From NCBI RefSeq assembly GCF_964355755.1, contig NC_092679.1, positions 22,072,432-22,136,431 on the forward strand: a DNA stretch of 64,000 nt, written 5' to 3'. The notes under the pieces were generated by a model, which saw only the letters and a list, made by a program, of their open reading frames with translations, had not been told where the DNA came from and searched no databases. Numbering within the stretch: position 1 is the stretch's first letter; the number at the start of each line of letters is the position of its first letter. Below, one piece after another: positions 13,601-25,600 of the stretch. Both the position numbers and the translations under genes were made by a program. The stretch comes from Antedon mediterranea (taxonomy: Eukaryota; Echinodermata; Crinoidea; Comatulida; Antedonidae).

Positions 13601-16600
13601 ATAATTTTTATTCACATGTGTATATAAGAAATAGTATATTTTTAACTTCAAAGACACGTCACTTTTTGAAATTTCACGAACGTGTTAAAATCGCGGTAAC
13701 GAAAATCCGCTTCATTGGGATACCTAATTCTAGTAGTAGTTTTACTGTAGTACCGTACCTGTATTTAAATTTTGTAAGTTAAATTTAGATGATGTAGAAC
13801 GATAATATAATCCTTTCAAATTTGACAAAAAGTGTGATGTGTGCCAAAATATGGTAGTGATATTGTCAAATATGGTACAGTAGTGATATTGTCAAATATG
13901 GTAGTGATATTGTCAAATATGGTAGTGATATGACATTATATTAAAGCCCCATTCCCTACGTTTTTTAGATCTAATTTAAGATCACAAACTATATTTAATG
14001 TAAAAATAATACTATATGGTCCTATTGCGATAACTTTTTTCGTCTTTAAACGGTTAAAAATGTGAAAAATAAGCCGATTCTAATAATTATAGCGGCCCGC
14101 TATAAATCCCAAAATGCATTGCGCGCGGATTGATATTTTTGTTTTTCACCTGTAATTCGCCCACTTTTCGATCGATCGTGAGGCCAAAACAAATGGAAGA
14201 CTCCTAATTTTTCAGCGAAAATACCGGGTTTTCCCCAATTTGTATCAACGGAGTCTGGCAAAAATAGAAAGACAATTAATGCAGCAACTATACAACGTCA
14301 GGCTAGGTATATAGCTCGCGTACGATGTTCGTACGTTACCGATGTTTACCAGCTAGGCCTACAAAACTAAGCCTAGCTAGGCTAGGCCTAAGACCGTCCA
14401 CGAGAGGTCGATCGCCGCGAGCTACTTAGGTAGTGCATTGTTTCTCACTTTTTATCATAATTTACCATAAAACGTACATTTAAGACAAGGAATGACATGG
14501 TTTAATGTTTTTAAAGTGATATATATGTATTATTTTCCAAAAAACGTCCAAAATTGCAGGGAAGGGGTCTTTAATATTTATTATAATTTTATAATACTGT
14601 AATAATAAACCAAATTTAATATTTAATACTAATAATCTTTATTGGAAAAAGACACCTTTATATTTCGGCGGCACATGTGTCAATACTGATTTTGATATTG
14701 TATTTTGCAGAAAAAAATTCAAATAAAAAGAAACCAAAGGAAAATCAAAATTGTTGTAATGACAAAAAAAGTGAAGTATTACCTGTATAATTATTATTCT
14801 TTATTATTATTATTTTTTATTAAAAACAAACCAATTGGCAGCAAATCTGCTGAATTGCATGGTAAGGGACAATATACATTCAAAAGACAATTAATAATGT
14901 ACAGTAATTCAAAATATACCTTAATTTATGTTGAATAATCTTACAGAATCAATAATTATTAATAATAATCTCATTAATACACCATGCTCACACACAAAAA
15001 TGATTTTTAAATTAAATTACAACATATATTAATGAGGATATTATACACATTATACATAGATTTAAGAAATTATATTTGACCATGACAAAGTTGACATTGA
15101 TGAATGTTTTTTTTTGAAAGTTAAAGGTTAAAAATATGTTACTGTAATCCAACCTCTAACCTTTGGGACTAAAGTAATAATAAAGTACTAGGGCAAGTCC
15201 AAAGTAAGTCTGTTTTGGGAGAGTTTACTTTATACAAAAATTGTACTATAGCAATGTGTTGTCTTTTCTTTTCTAAGTTCTATTGTAAATTCTCATTTCA
15301 TAAACAATAGGTCAAAGGTCAATCTATAGAATTAAAAAAACTTTGTTTTGAACTTCTATAATAAACCACTAGAAAGTTCTATTGATTGTGAAATCAAACA
15401 ATAGTAAGGAATATACACAACTTGTACTACGAATATGCCTACATTGTCTTACTGCATGCAATGAAACTGTTACATGGTTCAATTATAAGACAACAAAGTT
15501 ATGAATGTTGTGTGTGAAAAAACAACTTGAATACAGTATCCTAAGTTGTTTTATGGTTTGATAAGTTGTCTAGACATTTTGTAACTTGTTTAAGATCAGT
15601 TAAAAGGTGGCTTTTTTACGGGATGTAGTGGAAAAGCTAGGGCAGTATTCTTTTCACAGAAACTTTGAATTAAATAACATGAATGTTGCAGAGTGACATT
15701 GTTTTGATTCCCATGTTGTATAAATCTTTTTGCACCTCTCATATTATGATGAGGATACGTCAGTGTTAAACTTGCATCCGTCTAACTTGACATACAGTAC
15801 AGTACACTCCCATTAACAAATTAGGACATAATTAAAATCAATCAAAGTGGAATTGTTTTTATTACTTTGGCTAGAACTAGGTCATTTGATGGTTGGCGAC
15901 ACAGTATATCATTTACTGGTACTGTGGGTACAGTATATATAAAAACAAAACATATAAATGCATTGTTTATTATTATTAACATGTTAATTATAAATTTATT
16001 TGTAATACTAAAAGATTGCCGACACAATTTATAAATTATTTATACTATAATTTAGTATTTCGTGTATCACTATCACGCAAACAATTATCAAACAACAAAT
16101 TAGTTAAATGAATTCAGACAATTTTAATGGTAGGATTTGAACACCAACAACTCAATTATATCTGTAAGTCTGTAGCTATTATATCATACAGTGCATTTAG
16201 CCCACATAACAGCAGTGATGTCATAATTTTAGATAGACCTCCAATCATAAAATAAGCTTCCTCTATTATACTAATATATTTGCTGAGAAATCTAATTTAA
16301 CCCATTTTAATTAGGGCATTTTGAACAGGGAAAAGAAATGACAGTGTTGTACAGTTTGTCAATGAGCCTAAATATATTTCATCCTTGGACAAGTTGGATT
16401 TTAAGGCCCGTCTTCTCTACCATAACCTAGATATACAAAAACCCAGCTGCACAGCAATTAATGTTTGTGGATATGATGTTGTGTTGCCTCTGCTCTGTTT
16501 AGCAATTTGGACTCATTACCATTACGAAAGAGGATTCTTATCAATTATATTTAATTGCCTATAATTATTACTGATAACATTAAAGTTGATGTGCGTAATA

Positions 16601-19600
16601 ATGCCTATTGTGTTCGCTACTACACCAGGTGTAAATCTAACTTTCATAGTTCAACCATTTAGCAATATAACGGAAGGAAACAGGAAGAGTGTATGGAAAG
16701 ACAAGTTTGCTATCTGTGTTGATGAATGAGCGTAGGGAGAGGTTAAAAAAGTACAAGTTACTGGTACCACCAAATGTATTGCAATCCAAGACCTAATGGT
16801 ATATAGTCCAGTCAAAAATCACCCTCACCATGGTATAAGAACGTACCCTAATAAAATTTCATCCGTAGGTTCTACGTATATAGGTAATAACATTTCTTGA
16901 TGTTGCGTCTTGCAAAACTTGGGATTTTACGAGAAAATTAGACTTTTATACCCAATTTATAACCGCCTCATGTCGTATTATTGTGTACAGCGAATGCGAC
17001 GAAGCGTGACTGAAATTACGAGACGCCGTTAGCGCCCATTGAAAAATGCATTAACAAAGCTGTGTTATTCTTTTACGTTTAATTAACTAATCTTCATCTT
17101 CACTTTTTGGGACAATAGCCTACATCTTTTAAGTTTAAAACGTCATTTATAAGCAATTGAATAAGCCAACAAATTAAACTACAGTGTTCTTCGAAGCTTT
17201 ATAAATATTATTCAAATTCATTAAAATGCGTCGGACTCGGCGGAAAACAATATTTGAAATAAATGCATATAAAAAGTTTTTTGTAGACTTTACTTTCTCG
17301 TCCCAAGTTAGAACTTTCAGGTCAGGCCGTGGAGGTGAACCAATCGTTTATGACATGCTTTTGTGTATAAAATGTCCAATAATAATTATCATTGTAGGAC
17401 TACTCTCCACCAAAAAAACTTTATATTAGAATGTATTTATTACGTCACGTCTTAAAAAAAGGAGAATTGGGTAATACAGTATGTTGTCGTTTCTCGCGAA
17501 TCTTACATCACACTCCCACATCTCACTCTCTTTTATTTAGTGAAATGTGAATGGTGGAAAAACGGGAAAATACGTTAACTTTAGAATACTTAAAGAATCG
17601 TCATGAATGACGTTTATTGGCTCAAACTTCACACATCGGTACGATGTGGAGGCCAGACGGATTCAGAGAGGATCAAACCGGCAACTCCTCCTCATTGGTA
17701 GTGGGGGAAGTGGTTGGTGGCGGCGGGTGAAAAGGGAAAATGAAAAATGTTGATTTAGACGAATCCCGACCAGCCCCTTTGATACGCTCTAAATAATTGT
17801 AAGAAAGTGAAAGGCCTACTTGAGGTAGTATCTTTCGTATAGGCCTACGCGTAATTGATTATCCTTAAATGATTGGTTCTTACTCTAATTAAGATTATAA
17901 TCGCGAATGGCAGTTCAAAATATGCAATGCATTGTGATATCCACGCAAGGAATGCTGTGGAAACAAAAATGTCCAAAATAAAACCAGCAGAACTAGTAAA
18001 TCATTACGCTCCAGCAGATATACAAATATACACTTTATCCATCATGATGGTATACTGGAGGTTGTAATGTGTTTAAATATATACAATCCTTTTTTCCATG
18101 ATAAAAAATATAAATAAATTTGTGAAAATAAAATATTCTGCCTCTTGCGTAAAAAAAAGGCAATAACTAATAAACCGCATCGGGTTTCGTACATTTATGC
18201 CTTGTATAACCATTCATATACAAGTCCGATAAAAGTATGACTCGTGAGGGCGCACTTTATTTTATGGAAGGCCATTTTGATTTGTACATTTTTAAACACA
18301 TATCTGTAAATATTTTAGTTTATATTTGAGTTTTCTCTATATGTTATGTATTTTATTATACAATTTATTGTAAACTATATTTAAATCATTGTATAAGCTA
18401 TTAGTTTTGTAGGTTTTTAGCTTTGTTAATACATTTTTCAACGGGCGCTAACGGCGTCTCGTAATTTAAGTCACGCTTCGTCGCATTCGCTGTACACAAT
18501 AATACGGCATGAGGTGGTTATAAATTAGGTATAAAAGTCTAATTTTCTCGTAAAATCCCAAGTTTTGCAAGACGCAACATCAAGAAATGTTATTACCTAT
18601 ATACATAGAACCTACGGGTGAAATTTTATTAGGGTACGTTCTTATACCATGGTGAGGGTGATTTTTGACTGGACTAATACCTTTTAAGTGATACATCCAT
18701 TGTAAAGGCAAGTGGTGCAGTGTGTTAGACATTCGGTCTACTGATCGTGAGATCCTGGGTTTGAATCCAACGCTCGTCGCATTGCTTGTATCCTTGGGTA
18801 AAATACTTTACATTTGCCTCTCTCTCTCTACACCCAGGTGTACAAATGAGCACAAGGCCAAGACACAACTTTGTTGATTATTAGCTGCATTATGGGAATA
18901 CGATTCCATACATTTTTGATAAAATTGACCAGGGTAATAATATGTACACGCTTTGAGGTTACATAACACTAGGCTCTTTACAAATCAAGAATTATTAATT
19001 ATAAGATTACACAAACATTCAATGATTATTTGTGTCCCTGTTTTAACCTTTATAAAATGACTTTTCAAAGTTTATTTTACTTTTGGGGACAATCAATCAA
19101 TCAACTCTAAAGTATATCAATTACAAAAATGTAAATTATTAATAACAAAATTATTAATTATGCTTATTCGCACGCGATCCTGTGCCATCTGATCCATCAA
19201 TAAATTCCCACCAACATCAATGGGAACACAGACTTAGCCGAGTCCAACGTTCAAAGTCATTGTTGTCAATATTCACGCGTATTAAACAAAGTCGTTCCAA
19301 CCCTTTTACACCTCAAAACAAAAAAGGTACATGTTTGTCTCTGCCCGATATTGACCGACCGAGGACTGATAAACAGGGCTGGACAGGAATAACATCACTG
19401 ATCCACACTGTGAAATTTCATACTGTAGATGGGCCATTGAATTTAACAATTATTATCTAGGTAATTTAATAGAATGATTAATGATGAAAAGTCTTTCACC
19501 CGATAGGGCACACTAAACCATTCAATTTGTACGGGACGGCTGCCTCGATGGGCCTGTAAAATTTGCCAGTAAATAACTAGCCCATTTTGGCCAGTGAAGC

Positions 19601-22600
19601 TTTATTTACAATTTCGTATGTTAAAACTTTTGTTAATGGCCAGTAAAAAAGGAATTCGTGTCATTAACAAAACTGGTTTATACTTGCCCGGTGGGCCAGT
19701 TAAATTAAACTTAATTATTAAAGATTACTTTTATTTTCATATTTTATATTTAACTATTAAGTATAATGCTATTTGTTTGTAACTAATAATAAAATCTTGT
19801 TGATGTTTATTTTGATTAAATTACAGTAACTATCCATCCATATAAAACAATGGTAGTACTGTATGACAAAGGAACAATCCTACAAAGATATTTCAGATTT
19901 AGATAATTTCCATAAAATAGGCTCTACAAATGACTAGCTAGAATAAATATTGTTGTTAATGACACAACAACCAAAACAACAAAACAGTGGGCTTAAAGGT
20001 ACTAGTCACCTACGAAATAAGACACACTCAAATTACAACAAAAGGGGTTGAAAAAGAATTTAGTCAACTACTGGTTGTTTTCATTCACTGACCCTTTTAA
20101 TAATCGTTAGTCATCATCTTTCAATATCAGTACCTGTTTAGTTCAGGTAAAGAGGAAAACCTACTGTATACCTGTTTAAGATTTAGGGATCACCTTAAAT
20201 CTGAATTTCTCCATTTTACAAAATATACGTAATAATACAGTCGACTCTCCGAATACCGGACACCTTTGCGCTGGAAAAAATGTGGTATTAGGAATATGTT
20301 TTTAATGTAAAAAATTAATTTAGGACTGTTTGAACTTCAGAAAAGTGATGAGAGTTTCTGGTTTTTGAGAGTCTGGTATTGGGAGATTTGACAGTACAGG
20401 ATTATATTATAACTTTATGTACTAACAATGCCTTCAGTACCTGTTTAGTTCAGGTAAACAGGAAAACCTACAGTATACCTGTTTAAGAATTAGGGATCAC
20501 CTTAAATTTCTCCATTTTACAATTATGTAATACATGATTACAATATAACTAAGGGTGTGTATCTTACAATTATTACTCATCCACTCACTGATTTTATTAT
20601 AATTGTTTGTAAACAAAGAATCTCAATCAAACAAGTTTACAAGAATTAGTAATTTTAGAAAAAAGAATTTTTAGTCCATAACTAAATTTATTGGTTCACA
20701 AACTTGTTATTTCAAGGTCAACAGGTCATGCTGTAAGTATGTGAGAACCAAGCTAGTCCTAGACTCTGTTATGGACAGACTGATATGAAAATCATGTTTA
20801 AGAGAATGAAAATATCTTTTTAAATCAACAAAACAGATTTTAAAAACTGCACTATTTTAGACCTCAGATACAAAAAGATCAAGTATAAATAGTATTGAAG
20901 TGTTCTTACCTTGAATTAGAAGGGCTCGTTAAGACATCACTGCTGCCCGAGATGTTTCTTTGTCTGTAAAATAACAACATTTCAAGTTACCGTACACGGT
21001 ATACGTGACCAGGATTTCAGGATACATTACAGTAGAACCTTCATTTTACCGAAAGGCGTACGTAAAACAAGGGATTCATAAAATCAAGGTTGACCTTAAA
21101 TTGACCCCAAATACGTAGAGATCGTAGCTAGCCGTTTTTGCCTACTTCTGTACAGTATGCAGGTGGTCACTAGCTAGGCCTAGGCCTTGCCTAGACTATT
21201 CAGGCCAGGCTAGCAAGATGTGAGGCCTAACTAGAAAAGTACAATACAGGCTGTGCGATGTTTAAATAAAGTGTAAAATATAATTGTTTTCTATCAATAA
21301 AAACAGTCGCTGCTTTAGGGGGAATGCACGTGCGTAGCTTGTCCCACACACAGCAGAATTCCTCACACAGCCGGCCATGATTGTGGCTTTGTGTGTGCTT
21401 TGTTGTTGTTAAATTGCGCCCTCAATGTAAGAAAATGATGACGTCATCGGTTATTTTAAGCGTACGTAAAATCGAGGGAACGTAAAATCAGGGTACGTAA
21501 AACACAGGTTCTACTGTATTTGTACGCTAAATTTGCGCATCATTTAGATGTCGACATTTAGGACTTTTTGACTGAAGAGTCTTTCATATCTCCAATCTAC
21601 ACAGCTACAGTACAGTAGGCATCAATTTTTTTATTTTGTGCTGTATGCGTGTATCCGCATCAAGAAAAACGAAGTGTGTGCAAGTGTGAAAGACTCTACT
21701 GTATTACATCCCGATCACATGCCTTGCATAGACTTGTAACCTAATGTCATAGGTGCGCCTACTGTACATGTCGTGCGCGTACATGTAGTGCGCCTACTGT
21801 ATTATGTCGTGCGCCTACTGTACATGTCGTGCGCCTACTGTACATGTCGTGCGCCTACTGTACATGATGTGCGTCTACTGTACATGATGTGCGTCTACTG
21901 TATATTGTGCGCCTACTGTACATGTTGTGCGCCTACTCTACATGTCATGCGCTTACTGTACATGTCGTGCGCCTACTGTACATGTCATGCGCCTACTGTA
22001 CATGTCGTGCGCCTACTGTACTTGTCGTGCGCCTACTGTACATGTCGTGCGCCTACTGTACATGTCATGCGCCTACTGTACATGTCATGCGCCTACTGTA
22101 CATGTCGTGCGCCTACTGTACTTGTCGTGCGCCTACTGTACATGTCGTGCGCCTACTGTACATGTCATGCGCCTACTGTACATGTCGTGCGCCTACTCTA
22201 CATGTCGTGCGCCTACTCTACATGTCGTGCGCCTACTGTACATGTTGTGCGACTACTGTGCATGTTGTGCGCCTACTGTACATGTCATGTGCCTACTGTA
22301 CTGCACATGTCGTGAAATTCATGCCATTGGCCAGTAAACGATTTTAAACTGCTGCAACATCAACTGACCTATGAATAAATTAGCATAAATTTGGATGACT
22401 TATAACGTTTGATGGCAAGGTATGCACAGCAATTGTGCTATTATTGATTAGTTTATAACATACAATTATGGATTGGCATCTGGAAATTAATCATGTTGAG
22501 AATGTTATCATCAGAATGTGCATACTGTACAGCTCTAAAATTCCTTCAATCTGAATCACCAGTGGTCTAAAGCCTTGTTCACACTGGACTTTAACTATGA

Positions 22601-25600
22601 TAACTTTACCCAATGATCAGAAAATGTGACTTTATGCAGTTAGTTTTACCATGCCATGGCGTTAACAAAATTTAATAGTGATTTTAAAAACTATGATGAT
22701 TGACTTGCATGGTGAAGTTCATGTGTTTAAATCTGAGTTGCACATTCAGATTGGACTTTTTAGCCAACGTGGTTAGCTTTACTGTGACTATTATATGGTA
22801 CTGTATGTGGAGCAATTTTTAATTAAATGCACTATGCAATCTCAGTTTAAATTTGACCTAACCTCAAAAGTTCATATGGAACAACTGCAAAATGTTGGCT
22901 ACTTTCTTCTGTGAAAAACGACAATAATGTTTATCGGTTTATCAGTTAGCAACAATTAGGCTTCAACAGCGATTTCAATGTTTATTTAAACAAACTACCA
23001 AACGAAACACTGATCATTTTCTTGTTTCATAGAGTTCAAATTCAATAACCTTAAGATGATAGAGTTCACAAAGAATCTTAGAATCTACAAATCGGTTTTA
23101 ACCACTTCCTGAAGAAGAGCGTCAACAAGCGGAATTCACAATGAACACCTTGCGGTTCACTGCCTCCCCTCTTATAAGGATGATTTTAATTTATAAATCA
23201 TATGGACAGAAATTACGATAAAAACAAGGTACTTTGTACATTTACAAAAACTATAGACCTCATGCAGTAAGGTAATTGCACTGCTTAATGAGTGTCATAC
23301 AGTACTTTTATCAGTAACGGTATAATTACTGTGCCAGTGTATATAACATAACTATTTCCACTACAGTAAGTGCTTAACCCAAGGCATTGCGTAGGTTCAT
23401 TCAGATTTTACCATGTCACCTCTTGCTTGCCTGATGATGCTGCTGGTGGGAAGAGGTCCGAGTTCAAGGAATTTACTATTTTACAGTACAGTACTGTAGT
23501 ATTAATTCTGTATTATATTGTATGCAGAGGAAACTAAAAAATTGCCACATCCCTTTAAACTCCACAATAATCCTAGTACTGGTAATGTTGAGGTATATAC
23601 AGTTCCAGGTCCTGCAGTAGTTTGCATTAACACTTTCAAGTACAACAGTCCTACCACTGTACCATTTTAGTTCACACACACTGCTCCACATTCCAGATAT
23701 GTATCGTTTAATGTTGTATAATTTAGTCACATATTGGCACGCATTTGAATAATTTTGTTTGTTTGTTAGTTTATTTTTTTAATTTTATTTTTTTATACTG
23801 GGTGACCTCATCAGTCAAAGACTGGTCTCCCAGAGGGCCCAGTTGGTGATCAGTGACTGTGATGTACTAATACACCGGGGTAACCCCCTACTCGTCTCGA
23901 AAGATGTACTAGGTTCTTTAAAGTGCACACGAGCCAGATGTACACTGGACCTACGGTTTATAGTCCTTATCCGAGAAGACTTGTTCTACCACCAGAATCA
24001 TGGAGTGAGTGAGCCTCGAACCCCTGCCGATGTTATGGCTACGTAATTACGGTTCCACTGTCTTAACCGCTCGGCCACTTACTATTTATGTACAGTACTG
24101 TACACCAAGAATTAACTGTACTGTACATGAACAGTAGGGTGTCACTGTTTATACTGCATGCTATAGTCTGTTACTGTACACAATAAAAATACAATACAAT
24201 GTAGTTTGACATAATGTTAATTTACCTATGGAAAGTACTACTGTATGAAAATATTTGTCCTTTGTATACAGAACCTACAGTACTGTATCTCAGCATACAG
24301 CAACATCTTTCTCGTATAGTAGTACTAAACATCTCTTTCAACTATAATGTGTACAGAATATTGATTATTGTACAATTACTCCATAAAACATTTATCGTCG
24401 TCAGTAAACTTTGATTGGTTATTTTTAGACTATTTGCCATGGCGGTTACCCCTTCCCACTCAATGAATAGACTGTAGTAAGGTTGTGGTAAGAGCTACTG
24501 AATGAAACTTTTTAAATTTCCTAAAAGAAATATTTTTTTTCCATTTGTCTTTTAAAGAGCATTGGCCACAGTAGGAAGTTAAGTATATAATTATTAAACT
24601 ATTTATTACAAAGGTTATAAATACCAATTATTGTTGTGACCTAGAAAATTAACCTCCTTTGATGCTAGTCAATTGATAATGTAAACAAAAGAAAATTGCT
24701 GGTTATCTATTGTAAAGATTGAGGTAAAAATTACTTTTATTATACTGTACATGTATATTTCAAAAGGGTGACCCGGTTTATAGCGTGAAAAAACTTATTT
24801 TATGGGTCCCTCAACAAGACAGGACAAAACAAAGAATTAATAATATAATCTCTAATAATAACTAAAGTATACTGTAGCCTGCACTGTACGGTAGTAGAGT
24901 ATTTTAACGTTATCGGCAAACGATCTATGGGCCTGTTTCTATAGAGCAGAGAATACGGTTTTGAATACCGTTCTTTTCAAGAACCGTTTTTTCTTGCCAG
25001 CAGAAATGGGTCCCCACAAAAAACCACAAAAAAGAACCGATCTTAAAAACGGTTTCAAAAACCCCAATTGATTGCGGTCTCGATCGCAAAGAACCGTTCT
25101 GAAACCGGTTTCCGCGGAGCAATTTTTAGCTGCAACACAATCGCGGTCTCAATTTGACCCCAAAAACTGAACTCTGCAGTCTGCTGCACTGGGATGATTG
25201 CGGTCAACTCGCAGTCAAACTCGCGCGATAGGACCTAGGCCTAAGTCATTTTTATTTCTCTAGATAGTGAGTATTTTATTTAACTAAAAAATGTTGACCG
25301 ATGCTATTACGAGGTTCGTAAAAAATATGTGAAGGAAAGAAGATGAGGGGACTTGTCGGGAGTCGGAAGAAAGACTCGCGTATAATAGGCCTACATTTTT
25401 TTAAGAATATTGTAAAGCGTGTGAAAAATAGACGAGTTCAACTTGACAATATCAGAGGGTGCGACGTACCTATACTTTAACCAAGGACCACAATAATGTT
25501 TCAGGTAATAATTCCCCCTTCTATGATGAAATGGATGCTATTTCTTGGGGATCGCGCTATGCGAAAAAAAGTAAACATGACCTCGATCAAATCGCGCTTC

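Larger units (their letters stand above)
6048..20909. other. Intron 2 of the bHLH-PAS gene (14.9 kb), transposon-rich
   Basis: Holds several inserted elements listed separately: a palindrome at 6442, tRNA-like SINE pieces, TIR family A copies, a 96-bp CAGGGAA element, a TTAA element, the long-TIR element at 16806-18674, a SINE at 18708 and a pogo-like MITE at 20238. Between them I see only AT-rich sequence and short spurious frames; 8200-9600, 10700-13800 and 14600-16800 have nothing I can name. Confidence 0.6.

Noticed and set aside
16131-16205. tRNA-like sequence on the minus strand (GTTCAAATCC)
   Set aside because: Only a B-box-like word is convincing; no A box at the right spacing.
19182-19460. 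92-codon plus-strand frame
   Set aside because: No recognisable motif; it lies in intronic sequence next to a SINE tail.
21773-22347. Three overlapping long open frames (136-180 codons) rich in Cys, Tyr and Ala
   Set aside because: They are translations of the 20-bp minisatellite in all three phases; no splice signals or homology.
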